64,000 nt of DNA from Flavobacteriales bacterium (GTDB taxonomy: Bacteria > Bacteroidota > Bacteroidia > CAIKAF01): positions 1-64,000 of the forward strand of contig JAKRSD010000019.1 in assembly GCA_022402535.1 (NCBI GenBank), given 5' to 3'. Both the position numbers and the translations under genes were made by a program. Within the stretch, counting starts at the first letter, position 1. Each line of letters opens with the position of its first letter. The notes below the pieces were generated by a model, which searched no databases, was not told the origin of the DNA, and worked only from the letters and a program-made list of their open reading frames with translations. Positions 52,226-62,442 of the stretch are shown piece after piece.

Positions 52226-52693
52226 ATGCTCAACCTGATCGGAGAATATGACTGCAAAGTGGACGCCAAGGGGCGGTTCATGTTTCCGGCTGCCTTGAAA
52301 AAGCAGATTGGGGAGGCGTTTGATAAAGGATTTGTGGTCAACAGGAATCTGCATCAAAAGTGCCTGGTGCTTTACACCTTAGATGAGTGGCAGAAGCTGA
52401 ATAAAGGCTTAAGTAAGCTGAACAGGCTGTTGCCTAAAAATGACATGCTCGTTCGCAAAATCATAGGCGGAGCCACCGGGGCCGAAGCAGATAATACCGG
52501 CCGGGTTTTGGTGCCCCGTTCTCTCGCCGATTATGCGGGTATTCAAACAGAAATCAAGGTGCTCGGAAGTAATAACGTGGTTGAAATATGGGATAAGGCC
52601 GCTTATGAGGCCTTTATGTCTCAGGAGATTAATCTGGAAGAATTGGCTGAAGATGTATTGGGTAACCTCAACTTCACCGATAACGATGAGTAG
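52226..52693 (+). CDS. mraZ: Transcriptional regulator / division protein MraZ
   Basis: A 155-residue protein of the AbrB-like MraZ family, first gene of the dcw cluster. Two SpoVT-AbrB-like halves are visible: LIGEYDCKVDAKGRFMFPAA (about 3-22) and DNTGRVLVPRSLADYAGIQ with KVLGSNNVVEIWDKAAYEAF (about 92-133). MraZ proteins form ring multimers and regulate their own operon through direct repeats; the array at 52151 fits that. The stop overlaps the rsmH start by eight bases. Confidence 0.95.
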   Translation: MLNLIGEYDCKVDAKGRFMFPAALKKQIGEAFDKGFVVNRNLHQKCLVLYTLDEWQKLNKGLSKLNRLLPKNDMLVRKIIGGATGAEADNTGRVLVPRSLADYAGIQTEIKVLGSNNVVEIWDKAAYEAFMSQEINLEELAEDVLGNLNFTDNDE

Positions 52694-53582
52694 CTACCAT
52701 GTGCCCGTTCTTTTACATGAGTCTGTGGATGGACTCGCCGTTAAGCCTTCAGGAACCTATGTGGATTGTACCTTCGGAGGAGGCGGACATTCGGCACTGA
52801 TACTTTCAAAGCTGGGGCCGGAAGGGCGTCTGATTGTGTTTGATAAAGATGAAGATGCTAAAAAGAACGCCCCCGAAGACAGTCGTCTTTACTTTGTCGC
52901 TTCTGATTTCCGCTTCATAAAAAATTACCTCAAGTTTTTAAAAATCACTCAGGTGGATGGTATTCTGGCCGATTTGGGGGTTTCCTCTCATCAGTTCGAT
53001 ACGCCCGAAAGAGGGTTTTCGCTCCGGTTTGAATCGGCGCTGGATATGCGGATGGATCAGAATGCCGCCGTATCGGCAGGAGATATTATCAATACCTACG
53101 AGCAGGAAGAGCTGGCCCGCGTGCTTTATGAATATGGAGAGTTAAATAATTCGCGGAGGGTGGCAGCACAGGTGGTTTCAGCCCGCCCGATTCAAGATAC
53201 CGTAAAGCTTAAAGAAGTGCTCTCTCCCTTTTTGAGAAGAGGGGAAGAACACAAGTTTCTGGCAAAATTTTATCAGGCTCTGCGCATTGAGGTGAACGAT
53301 GAAATCGCGGCATTGAAGGATCTGCTTCACGCCTCGTTGGAATTGCTCGCTCTTGGTGGAAGACTTTCGGTGATTTCTTACCATTCGCTCGAAGACCGGC
53401 TGGTGAAGAATTTTATCCGTGCCGGAAATTTTTCCGGAGTGCCCGAAAAGGATTTTTTCGGCAATCCGCTGGTGAACATGAAGGCTGTGAACCGGCAGGT
53501 GATCATACCCACTGAAGAAGAAATAAAACAAAATAACCGTGCCCGCAGTGCAAAGCTGCGGATAGCAGAAAAAATAGGATGA
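52686..53582 (+). CDS. rsmH: 16S rRNA m4C1402 methyltransferase RsmH (MraW)
   Basis: A protein of 298 residues from ATG 52686; in-frame codons before this lie inside mraZ. It N4-methylates C1402 of 16S rRNA. Characteristic segments are YHVPVLLHESVDGLAVKPSG, YVDCTFGGGGHSALIL (SAM loop), VDGILADLGVSSHQFDTPER, GFSLRFESALDMRMDQ, FLAKFYQALRIEVNDEIAAL and LSVISYHSLEDRLVKNFI. It overlaps mraZ by eight bases and the next gene by four. Confidence 0.96.
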   Translation: MSSYHVPVLLHESVDGLAVKPSGTYVDCTFGGGGHSALILSKLGPEGRLIVFDKDEDAKKNAPEDSRLYFVASDFRFIKNYLKFLKITQVDGILADLGVSSHQFDTPERGFSLRFESALDMRMDQNAAVSAGDIINTYEQEELARVLYEYGELNNSRRVAAQVVSARPIQDTVKLKEVLSPFLRRGEEHKFLAKFYQALRIEVNDEIAALKDLLHASLELLALGGRLSVISYHSLEDRLVKNFIRAGNFSGVPEKDFFGNPLVNMKAVNRQVIIPTEEEIKQNNRARSAKLRIAEKIG

Positions 53583-54007
53583 ATAAAGAATTTACCATAC
53601 CCAAAAATGAGCCCATACAGCCGTCGGCTGTAGAGAGTAATTCGGGTGCTTCTTCCCCCAAGAAGGGTAAGAAGGGATTCTTTTTTTCGCCCGCAAAAAT
53701 TCTGAAGGGTGAGTTTTTGGCCGATGAAAAGGTAATCAAGCATCTGCCTTTCGTCATTTTTTTAACAGGTATTGCCATGGTGTACATCGCCAATGCATAC
53801 TACGTGGAACGTAAGGTGGTGAAAATTCAGGCGCTGAATAAAAGAGTAAAGGATTTGCATACCAACTATGTAAGCATTAAAGCCGAACTGATGTACAGCA
53901 TGAAGCAGACGGAAATTGCCACCAAACTTGCTGAAACGGGATTGAAAGAGAGTGTGACACCTCCCAAAGTAATACGGATTAACGAAAAGGAAACCCTCAT
54001 TTACTGA
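53579..54007 (+). CDS. ftsL: FtsL-like division protein
   Basis: A 142-residue bitopic membrane protein. A basic cytosolic tail (about 1-58) precedes one helix (LPFVIFLTGIAMVYIANAYY) and a periplasmic coiled coil (KVVKIQALNKRVKDLHTNYV, KAELMYSMKQTEIATKLAET). Its position between rsmH and ftsI and this topology match FtsL, which forms the FtsQLB complex. The sequence itself is weakly conserved across phyla, so position carries much of the call. The ATG overlaps the rsmH stop (ATGA). Confidence 0.88.
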   Translation: MNKEFTIPKNEPIQPSAVESNSGASSPKKGKKGFFFSPAKILKGEFLADEKVIKHLPFVIFLTGIAMVYIANAYYVERKVVKIQALNKRVKDLHTNYVSIKAELMYSMKQTEIATKLAETGLKESVTPPKVIRINEKETLIY

Positions 54008-54012
54008 TAAAC

Positions 54013-56124
54013 TTGAACAGAAAAGCTGACATAATACGCCGTGCATTACTCTTGTATGTTTTTACAGGAGTTTTTGCTCTTGCCATTTTGGCCAGGGTGG
54101 TATATATCCAGTTTTTTATCGGTCCCGAACTGCGTAAAAAAACCAAAGAATTAACGCTGGAATACCGCAATGTAGAAGCGCTGAGGGGTAATATTTTTTC
54201 ATCCGACGGGAACTTTTTGGCCATTTCCGTTCCGGTGTATGAACTCCGTATGGATACCAAAGCCAACGGACTCAAAGAAGAAAAATTCAACAATCAGGTA
54301 GATTCACTGGCCTGGTGCCTGTCCAATTTATTCCGCGATCGTACCAAAGCCGATTACAAATCTATTTTAACAGACGGACGTCGTCAGGCCAACCGGTATT
54401 TACTGCTCAGAAAAGGGGTATCCTTTTCGCAGTTGCAGAAAGCCTTAAAATTCCCCTTGTTCAGGGATGGCGCAAATGGTGGTGGTATAATCGCGGTTGC
54501 GTCAACAGAAAGGGTGAAACCCTATAAAAATTTGGCGGCCCGTACTATCGGTAAAAACGACCCGACGGGAAAACCTTTCGGTATAGAAGGCGCATTTAAC
54601 GAAGAGCTCACGGGTAAAGAAGGGGTAAGGTTGATGCAGAAACTTACCGGTGGTATGTGGAAACCCGTGGATGACAATTATGCCGTGGAACCCGAAAATG
54701 GTGCGGATATATACACCACCCTGGATGTAACGCTTCAGGATGTGGCCCATTCGGAATTATATCGTCAGCTGTCTACCCATAATGCCGATCATGGCTGTGT
54801 GGTGATGATGGAAGTGCAGACGGGCGAAGTGAAAGCCATCGCCAATCTGAAAAGAACTTCGGACGGTTCTTACATTGAAAATTATAATTACGCCGTGGGC
54901 GAAAGTGTGGAACCCGGTTCCACATTTAAACTGGCTTCTATGATGGCCCTTATGGAAGATGGTTATGTAAAACTTACTGACAGCGTAAATACAGGCAACG
55001 GACAGATGCGGTTCTACAGTCAGATTATGAAAGATTCGCATGAAGGAGGATACGGCTGGCTGACCATGAAACAGGTGTTTGAGAAATCTTCCAATGTGGG
55101 CGTGTCCATGAAGGTGTGGGAACATTATAAAAACGACCCTGAAAAATTTATAAAACGTATCCGTCAGTTTCATCTCCATGAGCCATTGGGATTGCAGATT
55201 CCGGGTGAAGGCGATCCGCGAATCAAAAATCCAAAAGACCGCGACTGGAGCGGGACTACTTTGCCTTGGATGTCGATTGGCTACGAAAGTAAATTAACCC
55301 CATTGCAGGTGCTTACTTTTTATAATGCCGTGGCAAACAACGGTAAAATGGTCCGACCCATTTTTGTGAAAGAAATCCGCCGCCGTGGTGCCGTGGTGAA
55401 AACATTCGGTCCGGAGGTGATAGAAGAAAAAATCGCTTCAGAAAAAACCATTGCCCAGGCCCGCGAAATGATGGAAGGCGTGGTGAAAAACGGAACCGCC
55501 CGAAACCTGAACGGACTGATTTACAAAATTGGCGGGAAAACCGGAACGGCTCAGATTGCCGGCGCCGGTGGATATAAAAACGAAGGAAAAGTAACTTACC
55601 GCGCCACATTTGTGGGATATTTTCCGGCCGATGAGCCTAAGTATTCCTGTATAGTGGTGGTAAGTGCACCGTCAAACAGTGTATACTACGGAAACCTGGT
55701 GGCCGGCCCTATTTTTAAAGCCGTTGCCGATAAAGTATATGCCGGAGCGTTAGATATTCACAAGCCTTATAACCGCAACTTACCGCTGATTTCAGATACC
55801 AATTTCCCCACCGTGAAAAAAGGGTTTGTGAAAGATGCCGCATTCACTCTGAATAAATTGAATATAACCAACGAAGTTGTGGGTATGCAATCCGGATTTT
55901 CGGTGGCAAAGCACCTGAATCAAAAATTTGTTTTCGAGCATCCCCGGTTCACTACGGGGTTATTGCCCGATGTGAAAGGCATGGGTGCCCGCGACGCCAT
56001 TTTCATTTTGGAAAGTTTAGGAATGAAAGTAAAAGTTAACGGAAAGGGTGCCGTGAGAGAGCAAACTCCGCAAGCCGGAAATCGAATCATTAAAGGTCAA
56101 ACCGTAATCATTCAATTGGGATAA
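54013..56124 (+). CDS. ftsI: Septal transpeptidase FtsI (PBP3) with PASTA domain
   Basis: A 703-residue class B penicillin-binding protein that crosslinks septal peptidoglycan. It starts at TTG 54013, five bases after the ftsL stop; no in-frame ATG is near. An N-terminal helix (LYVFTGVFALAILARVVYIQ) is followed by the pedestal domain and the transpeptidase domain with Ser303 in EPGSTFKLASMMALM (SxxK), SSN in KSSNVGVSMKVW and KTG in IGGKTGTAQIAGAG. The C-terminal 65 residues (LLPDVKGMGARDAIFILESL, QTPQAGNRIIKGQTVIIQLG) form one PASTA domain. It overlaps murE by one base. Confidence 0.95.
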   Translation: MNRKADIIRRALLLYVFTGVFALAILARVVYIQFFIGPELRKKTKELTLEYRNVEALRGNIFSSDGNFLAISVPVYELRMDTKANGLKEEKFNNQVDSLAWCLSNLFRDRTKADYKSILTDGRRQANRYLLLRKGVSFSQLQKALKFPLFRDGANGGGIIAVASTERVKPYKNLAARTIGKNDPTGKPFGIEGAFNEELTGKEGVRLMQKLTGGMWKPVDDNYAVEPENGADIYTTLDVTLQDVAHSELYRQLSTHNADHGCVVMMEVQTGEVKAIANLKRTSDGSYIENYNYAVGESVEPGSTFKLASMMALMEDGYVKLTDSVNTGNGQMRFYSQIMKDSHEGGYGWLTMKQVFEKSSNVGVSMKVWEHYKNDPEKFIKRIRQFHLHEPLGLQIPGEGDPRIKNPKDRDWSGTTLPWMSIGYESKLTPLQVLTFYNAVANNGKMVRPIFVKEIRRRGAVVKTFGPEVIEEKIASEKTIAQAREMMEGVVKNGTARNLNGLIYKIGGKTGTAQIAGAGGYKNEGKVTYRATFVGYFPADEPKYSCIVVVSAPSNSVYYGNLVAGPIFKAVADKVYAGALDIHKPYNRNLPLISDTNFPTVKKGFVKDAAFTLNKLNITNEVVGMQSGFSVAKHLNQKFVFEHPRFTTGLLPDVKGMGARDAIFILESLGMKVKVNGKGAVREQTPQAGNRIIKGQTVIIQLG

Positions 56125-57587
56125 TGAAACTGCTCAGAGACATATTATATGGTGTACGCATACTGGATGTGGCGGGCAATACCAATGTGGCTATTGACAG
56201 CATTACTATGGACTCGCGCAAGGGCGGAAACTTTTCGCTTTTTGTGGCGATTAAAGGCACCCAACACGATGGTCATCTTTTTATAGCCCAAGCCATAGAA
56301 AAGGGAGCTGTAGCGGTTATATGCGAAGAAATACCTAAAAATCACTACGAAAGAGCAACCTATGTTCGGGTGGCAGATTCTGCCGAGGCCTTGGGCATCG
56401 TGGCGTCCAATTTTTATGGCAATCCTTCAGAGTCGCTCAAATTGGTAGGTATTACCGGTACAAACGGCAAAACCACCGTAGCCACGCTGTTATATGATTT
56501 ATTTATGCTTACGGGCCATAAATGCGGTCTGATCAGCACGGTAAAAAATAAAATTAACGGTGAGGTACAGCCTGCCACCTTAACCACGCCTGACGCCATT
56601 TCGCTCAACAGGCTCATGGCCGAGATGGTGAAAAAGGGATGTACACACTGTTTTATGGAAGTGAGTTCCATTGCCGTAGATCAAAAGCGGATTGCCGGAT
56701 TGAAATTTGAAGGGGCGGTGTTCACCAATTTAACACACGACCACCTCGATTATCACGGCACTTTCGAAAATTACCTGAAAGCCAAAAAAGCCTTTTTTGA
56801 CGGATTGAAAGCTTCCGCATTCGCGCTTATCAATATTGATGATAAACATGCACGGGTGATGGTGCAGAATTGCAATGCCCGCAAGTTTACCTACTCGCTC
56901 ACCTCCATGGCTGATTTTAAAGCGAAAATTATTGAGCGGGATATACGCGGTATGCTGCTCAACATCAATCACAAAGAAGTATGGACCAAACTTTCTGGGG
57001 TTTTTAATGCATCTAATGTGTTGGCTGTATTCGGTGTGGCTACCCGCTTAGGCATGGAAAGCGTGCAGGTGCTTACGGCAATCAGTAATCTGGAACCGGT
57101 AGAAGGTCGCTTTAATACTGTGATTTCAAAACAGGGTGTGGTGGGAGTGATTGATTATGCCCATACGCCCGATGCATTACAAAATATTCTGGAAGCCATT
57201 CACGAAGCATCCGGCAGTAAAGCCAAGGTAATAACCGTAGTGGGATGTGGCGGTGACCGCGATAAAACCAAGCGCCCCGTGATGGGCAAAATTGCCTGCC
57301 GATTAAGCAGCCGGGCCATTTTCACTTCCGATAATCCGCGCAGCGAAGAAGCAGTGGACATTATTGCAGATATGCAGTCGGATCTGACTAAAATGGAAAA
57401 AAGCAAAATGCTCTCTATCACAGATAGAGAAGAAGCCATAAAAACCGCAGTAGCTCTTGCCGAAAAAGGAGATATTATACTGATTGCCGGCAAAGGGCAC
57501 GAAAAATACCAGGAAATAAAAGGAGTTAAACATGATTTTGACGACCGTAAGGTGCTGCTCGAAATCTTTAAAAACGAGGAGGCCTGA
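56124..57587 (+). CDS. murE: UDP-MurNAc-L-Ala-D-Glu:diamino acid ligase MurE
   Basis: A 487-residue cytosolic ligase adding the third peptide residue to the peptidoglycan precursor. The N-domain has [19 protein letters not shown], the ATP loop is [20 protein letters not shown], the central domain has [20 protein letters not shown] and [20 protein letters not shown], and the C-domain has [57 protein letters not shown] and [13 protein letters not shown]. The DNPR motif is that of meso-diaminopimelate-adding enzymes rather than lysine-adding ones. Confidence 0.97.
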   Translation: MKLLRDILYGVRILDVAGNTNVAIDSITMDSRKGGNFSLFVAIKGTQHDGHLFIAQAIEKGAVAVICEEIPKNHYERATYVRVADSAEALGIVASNFYGNPSESLKLVGITGTNGKTTVATLLYDLFMLTGHKCGLISTVKNKINGEVQPATLTTPDAISLNRLMAEMVKKGCTHCFMEVSSIAVDQKRIAGLKFEGAVFTNLTHDHLDYHGTFENYLKAKKAFFDGLKASAFALINIDDKHARVMVQNCNARKFTYSLTSMADFKAKIIERDIRGMLLNINHKEVWTKLSGVFNASNVLAVFGVATRLGMESVQVLTAISNLEPVEGRFNTVISKQGVVGVIDYAHTPDALQNILEAIHEASGSKAKVITVVGCGGDRDKTKRPVMGKIACRLSSRAIFTSDNPRSEEAVDIIADMQSDLTKMEKSKMLSITDREEAIKTAVALAEKGDIILIAGKGHEKYQEIKGVKHDFDDRKVLLEIFKNEEA

Positions 57588-58822
57588 TGTTATATTATCT
57601 GTTTAAATATCTCGATCGTTATGTGGATTTTCCCGGTGCCGGAGTATTCCAATATATCTCTTTCCGCGCGGGAATGGCCATCATTTTGTCACTCATCATT
57701 TCGGCATTTTTTGGTAAGCGGCTAATTCAGATGCTTCGCCGTCTTCAGGTAGGCGAAAGTATCCGGGATTTGGGTTTGGAAGGTCAGCTTGAAAAAGCGG
57801 GCACTCCCACTATGGGCGGACTCATTATTTTGGGGTCCATCCTGTTGCCCGTATTATTATTTGCCCGGTTAGATAATATCTACGTACTGCTGATGCTTAT
57901 ATCTACCGTGGGCTTAGGCCTCATCGGATTTTTGGATGATTATATCAAAGTATTTAAAAAGAATAAAGAAGGACTCGCCGGCCGTTTTAAAATTGTAGGT
58001 CAGGTGGGCATAGGTCTGCTGGTAGGCACAGTGTTATATTTTCATCCGGATGTTACCATGCGCCGCAAGATTGTGGATACGGGGGTGCGTACCGAACAGA
58101 CGCAGAATACTTCAACCACCGATTCCAAATTTGTGGATGTAAATACGCAGGTAACTACCATTCCTTTTGTGAAAAACCATGAGTTCAATTATTCAAAATT
58201 GCTCTCCTTTATGGGAGACGGTTATGAAAAATATGGCTGGCTGATTTTTATTCCGATCTGCATATTCATTATCACGGCAGTTTCAAACGGGGCGAATATA
58301 ACAGACGGAATTGACGGATTGGCAACGGGCACTTCTGCTATTATCGGAACCGTGTTGGGCGTTTTTGCCTATATATCGGGTAATGCCATTTTCTCGGATT
58401 ATCTCAATGTGATGTACATTCCCAATTCGGGTGAGTTGGTGGTATTTACGGCGGCTTTTGTGGGCGCCTGTATCGGATTTCTTTGGTATAACGCATATCC
58501 TGCCCAGGTTTTTATGGGCGATACCGGAAGTCTGGCGCTCGGAGGAATCATTGCCACGTTGGCTATCTGCATCCGCAAGGAATTATTGATTCCTATACTC
58601 TGCGGAATTTTTCTGGTTGAAAATCTGTCAGTAATGATGCAGGTTTCTTATTTCAAATACACCAAGAAAAAATATGGTGAAGGCCGCCGCATATTCAAAA
58701 TGTCGCCGCTTCATCATCATTATCAGAAACTCGGTATGCACGAATCCAAAATCGTAAGCAGATTCTGGATTGTAGGAATCGGGTTGGCCATATTCACCTT
58801 AATCACTTTGAAACTCAGATAA
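57587..58822 (+). CDS. mraY: Phospho-N-acetylmuramoyl-pentapeptide transferase MraY
   Basis: A 411-residue polytopic enzyme that makes lipid I by moving phospho-MurNAc-pentapeptide to undecaprenyl phosphate. Markers are [40 protein letters not shown] (Asp pair), [20 protein letters not shown] and [19 protein letters not shown], ending [20 protein letters not shown] with the histidine triplet. A periplasmic insert at about 165-205 ([18 protein letters not shown]) makes it longer than E. coli MraY and is common in Bacteroidota. It overlaps murE by one base. Confidence 0.97.
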   Translation: MLYYLFKYLDRYVDFPGAGVFQYISFRAGMAIILSLIISAFFGKRLIQMLRRLQVGESIRDLGLEGQLEKAGTPTMGGLIILGSILLPVLLFARLDNIYVLLMLISTVGLGLIGFLDDYIKVFKKNKEGLAGRFKIVGQVGIGLLVGTVLYFHPDVTMRRKIVDTGVRTEQTQNTSTTDSKFVDVNTQVTTIPFVKNHEFNYSKLLSFMGDGYEKYGWLIFIPICIFIITAVSNGANITDGIDGLATGTSAIIGTVLGVFAYISGNAIFSDYLNVMYIPNSGELVVFTAAFVGACIGFLWYNAYPAQVFMGDTGSLALGGIIATLAICIRKELLIPILCGIFLVENLSVMMQVSYFKYTKKKYGEGRRIFKMSPLHHHYQKLGMHESKIVSRFWIVGIGLAIFTLITLKLR

Positions 58823-58823
58823 T

Positions 58824-60161
58824 ATGTCAAAACGGATTGTCATACTGGGAGGAGGCGAAAGCGGAGCAGGAGCTGCCGTTCTGGCTGCCGTGCGCGGTTA
58901 TTCCGTGTTTCTGAGTGATGGCGGTTCTATTAAGCCCAAGTACAAGGAATGGTTAAAACAATACGACATTCCCTTTGAAGAAGGGGGGCATTCTGCAGAT
59001 AAAATTCTTGCTGCCGACGAAATGATTAAAAGTCCGGGTATTCCTGACAAAGCCCCGCTGGTGAAACAGCTGCGCGAAAAAGGGGTTCCGGTGATTTCCG
59101 AAATTGAATTTGCATTCCGATATAACAAAGCCAAAATAGTGGGCATTACCGGAACAAACGGTAAAACCACCACCACGTTGCTTACCTATCATATTTTGAA
59201 AAACGGCGGATTCTCGGTCGGCTGCGCAGGAAACGTAGGACAATCATTTGCTTATTCGGTAGCCACCGAAAATCTCGATTATTATGTGTTGGAATTGAGC
59301 AGTTTTCAACTGGACGGAATCATACACTTTCGTCCTGATATTGCCATTCTGACGAATATAACCCCCGATCATTTAGACCGCTATGAATATGTATATCAGA
59401 ATTATATCAATTCAAAATTTAATCTGGTAAAAAATCAGCGGTCAACCGATCATTTTATCTATTGCGCCGATTCGCCCGATGTGGCTAAAGAAATTTCTAT
59501 CCGCAATTTATCTATGAATCTGCACCCGTTCAGTGTTATGCACGAACAACAGAATGGGGCTTTTATCCAATCCGAAAAACTGGTCATCAATATAAAAAAC
59601 AAGGAGTTCGATATGAATATTTATGAATTATCTCTACAAGGAAAACACAACACCTACAATGCCATGGCGGCAGGTATTGCGTCGCGTTTGCTCGAAATCA
59701 GAAAAGAAAGCATACGCGAAAGCCTGGCTGATTTCCAAAATGTGGAACATCGTATGGAGTTTGTGGCCAAAGTACGGGGCATGGACTTTATTAACGACAG
59801 TAAAGCCACCAATGTGAATTCCGCTTTTTATGCATTAGAAAGTATGAAAACACCTTTGGTTTGGATTGCCGGTGGTGTGGACAAAGGCAATGATTATGCA
59901 GAACTGCGCGATGTGGTGGAAGGTAAAGTGAAGGCTTTGGTGTGCCTGGGAACAGATAATGAAAAGTTGAAAGCCACATTTGCCGACATCATTCCCATGA
60001 TTATCGAAGTGGGATCCATGGCCGAGGCCGTGCAGACTTCTTATCGTCTGGGTGCCAAAGGCGATACGGTTTTGTTGTCGCCCGCCTGTGCCAGTTTTGA
60101 TTTATTTGAAAATTATGAAGACCGCGGACGCCAGTTTAAACAGTGGGTGCGTGAGTTATAA
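58824..60161 (+). CDS. murD: UDP-MurNAc-L-alanine:D-glutamate ligase MurD
   Basis: A 445-residue cytosolic ligase adding D-Glu. The N-domain has RIVILGGGESGAGAAVLAAV, the ATP loop is [20 protein letters not shown], the central domain has YYVLELSSFQLDGIIHFRPD and AILTNITPDHLDRYEYVYQN, and the C-domain has VEHRMEFVAKVRGMDFINDS, KATNVNSAFYALESM, WIAGGVDKGNDYAEL and VLLSPACASFDLFENYEDRG. It begins one base after mraY and is followed by ftsW after 35 bases. Confidence 0.97.
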   Translation: MSKRIVILGGGESGAGAAVLAAVRGYSVFLSDGGSIKPKYKEWLKQYDIPFEEGGHSADKILAADEMIKSPGIPDKAPLVKQLREKGVPVISEIEFAFRYNKAKIVGITGTNGKTTTTLLTYHILKNGGFSVGCAGNVGQSFAYSVATENLDYYVLELSSFQLDGIIHFRPDIAILTNITPDHLDRYEYVYQNYINSKFNLVKNQRSTDHFIYCADSPDVAKEISIRNLSMNLHPFSVMHEQQNGAFIQSEKLVINIKNKEFDMNIYELSLQGKHNTYNAMAAGIASRLLEIRKESIRESLADFQNVEHRMEFVAKVRGMDFINDSKATNVNSAFYALESMKTPLVWIAGGVDKGNDYAELRDVVEGKVKALVCLGTDNEKLKATFADIIPMIIEVGSMAEAVQTSYRLGAKGDTVLLSPACASFDLFENYEDRGRQFKQWVREL

Positions 60162-60196
60162 TGATTTGATTTCAGACAGAAAATAGCAGAGACGAT

Positions 60197-61345
60197 ATGA
60201 ATGCATTGACTAAACATTTGAAAGGAGATAAGGCCATTTGGTTTGTAGCCGGGGCTTTGTCTATCATTTCATTGCTTTCCGTGTATAGCACTACGGGGTC
60301 GCTTGCATTTAAATACAAAGGCGGCAATACCGAAGCCTATTTGGTTGAACGTCTTATTTTCATCGTGCTGGGATTTGTGATTATGTACCTGGTTCATAAA
60401 ATCAAATACAACTACTTTTCTAAAATTGCCAAACTGTTGCTTGTTATCTCGATTCCACTCCTTTTGTTGACCTTATTCATGGGTTCGAGAATTAATGACG
60501 CCAGCAGATGGCTTACCATACCCGGACTTCCCATCAGTTTTCAGACCAGTGATCTGGCTAAACTCTCCCTAGTTACGTATGTAGCTTCTTTTTTAGCAAC
60601 CCGTCAGGAGGATATTAAAGATTTCAAAAAAACATTTTTACCCGTAATTATACCCGTGGCGTTAGTCTGTATGCTCATTTTTCCGGCTAACTTTTCCACG
60701 GCAGCTATGTTATTTTTTATCTGTGTGTTATTAATGTTTGTTGCCGGTGTGCGCATCAAACATTTGGCATTGATGATTCTTACCATGGTAATTGTCGGAA
60801 CAATTTCCATTCTTATTTTGGCTAACGTGCCCGGCAGCCGTGTACAGACTTGGAAAGCCCGTCTCGAAAATTTTTCAAAAGGAGAAGGTGGCGATAATTA
60901 TCAGGCCGAACAGGCTAAAATGGCTATTGCCAACGGGCATTTCTTGGGCTCAGGTCCGGCCAATAATCCCAATAAATATTTTCTTCCCCAGAGCTACAGC
61001 GATTTTATTTTCGCTATGATCATCGGGGAATACGGCATATTCGGCGGACTCGTCGTCATGTTGTTATACCTGATTTTGTTATATCGTTCATTCAGGATTG
61101 CCAGTAGCACCAATTATGGTTTTGCCATCTTGCTGTCTATAGGGCTTTGTCTGCTGCTTACCGTGCAGGCTTTCATTAATATGGCCGTATCGGTTAATCT
61201 GTTCCCCGTAACGGGGCAGCCACTGCCATTGGTCAGTATGGGTGGAACGGGAACTTTATTTACCTGCCTTACATTGGGAATGTTGCTCAGTGTGAGCCGT
61301 TTTGCTTCAGAAAAAAGTGTTTCACCTAAAACAGAAGAAGAATAA
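60197..61345 (+). CDS. ftsW: Septal peptidoglycan glycosyltransferase FtsW
   Basis: A 382-residue SEDS-family membrane protein that polymerises lipid II with FtsI. About ten helices are visible. SEDS markers are GSRINDASRWLTIPGLPISF, QTSDLAKLSLVTYVASFLA, QAEQAKMAIANGHFLGSGPA, LPQSYSDFIFAMIIGEYGIF and NLFPVTGQPLPLVSMGGTGT. The catalytic-type Asp lies in the SDFIFA loop region. It overlaps murG by one base. Confidence 0.95.
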   Translation: MNALTKHLKGDKAIWFVAGALSIISLLSVYSTTGSLAFKYKGGNTEAYLVERLIFIVLGFVIMYLVHKIKYNYFSKIAKLLLVISIPLLLLTLFMGSRINDASRWLTIPGLPISFQTSDLAKLSLVTYVASFLATRQEDIKDFKKTFLPVIIPVALVCMLIFPANFSTAAMLFFICVLLMFVAGVRIKHLALMILTMVIVGTISILILANVPGSRVQTWKARLENFSKGEGGDNYQAEQAKMAIANGHFLGSGPANNPNKYFLPQSYSDFIFAMIIGEYGIFGGLVVMLLYLILLYRSFRIASSTNYGFAILLSIGLCLLLTVQAFINMAVSVNLFPVTGQPLPLVSMGGTGTLFTCLTLGMLLSVSRFASEKSVSPKTEEE

Positions 61346-62442
61346 TGCTGAATAAGGTGATCATAAGCGGAGGAGGAACCGGCGGACATATATTTCCGGC
61401 CTTGGCTATTGCGGATGCCATCAAGGCATATAATCCGCAGGCCGAAATTCTTTTTGTGGGTGCTAACGGACGTATGGAAATGGAAAAAGTGCCTCAGGCG
61501 GGATATCGTATTGAGGGATTAAACATAACCGGAATTCAGCGTTCGTTGTCGTTCTCGAATTTGTTATTTCCATTCAGATTACTCCACAGTCTGCTCAAAG
61601 CCCGCAGTATAGTAAAACAGTTTAAACCGCAGGTGGTGGTTGGTACGGGCGGTTTTGCCAGCGGTCCTACGTTGTTTGCGGCCTCCGGATTAAATATTCC
61701 AACCGTAATTCAGGAACAGAATTCTATACCCGGTATAACCAATTCACGTCTGGCGAAACGGGCCATCAAAGTATGTGTGGCGTATCCCGGACTGGAAAAA
61801 TATTTTTCGCCTACAAAAATTGTGATGACCGGAAATCCTGTCAGAAAAGTAATTGAACATAACACGTATGCTAAGTCGGATGCTTTACAGGTTTTTGGAT
61901 TGAATCCTGAGAAAAAAACAGTGTTTGTTTACGGAGGAAGTCAGGGAGCTTTGGCGGTTAATCAGGGTGTTTTGAATGCCTTGAATCTTTGGAAGAATAA
62001 CAATATTCAGGTGATTTGGCAGACAGGAAAATCGTTTTTTCCAAAGGCTCAGCAAGCCGTTTTGGAATCCGGAGCCGAAAATATCCGGGTGTTTGCATTC
62101 ATCGAAAATATGCCGGCGGCTTATGCCTGTTCCGATTTGGTGGTTTGCCGTGCCGGAGCCATTTCGATATCAGAAATTTGTGTGAGTGGCTTACCTTCTG
62201 TGTTGGTTCCGCTGCCTACCGCTGCCGAAGATCATCAGACCAAAAATGCACAGGCCTTGGTACAGGCAGGTGCGGCGGTTTTACTTTCCAATCAGGATGC
62301 ACCTACGGCTATGGGAAGCAACGTGTTGGATATGATAGACAACCCCGAGTTGTTGAAAGCATTGGCTCAGGGCGCGCAAAAATTAGCGGTAAAAGATTCT
62401 GCCAATAAAATTGTGGATGTATTAAAAGAAATTGTGCATTGA
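61345..62442 (+). CDS. murG: Lipid II synthase MurG
   Basis: A 365-residue GT-B glycosyltransferase adding GlcNAc to lipid I on the inner face of the membrane. Markers are VIISGGGTGGHIFPALAIAD, VVVGTGGFASGPTLFAA, TVIQEQNSIPGITNSRLAKR, VFVYGGSQGALAVNQGVLNA, DLVVCRAGAISISEICVSGL and PTAAEDHQTKNAQALVQAGA. The length is normal. It starts at the base where ftsW ends and overlaps murC by four bases. Confidence 0.97.
   Translation: MLNKVIISGGGTGGHIFPALAIADAIKAYNPQAEILFVGANGRMEMEKVPQAGYRIEGLNITGIQRSLSFSNLLFPFRLLHSLLKARSIVKQFKPQVVVGTGGFASGPTLFAASGLNIPTVIQEQNSIPGITNSRLAKRAIKVCVAYPGLEKYFSPTKIVMTGNPVRKVIEHNTYAKSDALQVFGLNPEKKTVFVYGGSQGALAVNQGVLNALNLWKNNNIQVIWQTGKSFFPKAQQAVLESGAENIRVFAFIENMPAAYACSDLVVCRAGAISISEICVSGLPSVLVPLPTAAEDHQTKNAQALVQAGAAVLLSNQDAPTAMGSNVLDMIDNPELLKALAQGAQKLAVKDSANKIVDVLKEIVH

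Noticed and set aside
52533..52685. Upstream extension of rsmH inside mraZ
   Set aside because: It is the out-of-frame shadow of mraZ; the conserved RsmH N-terminus begins at ATG 52686.
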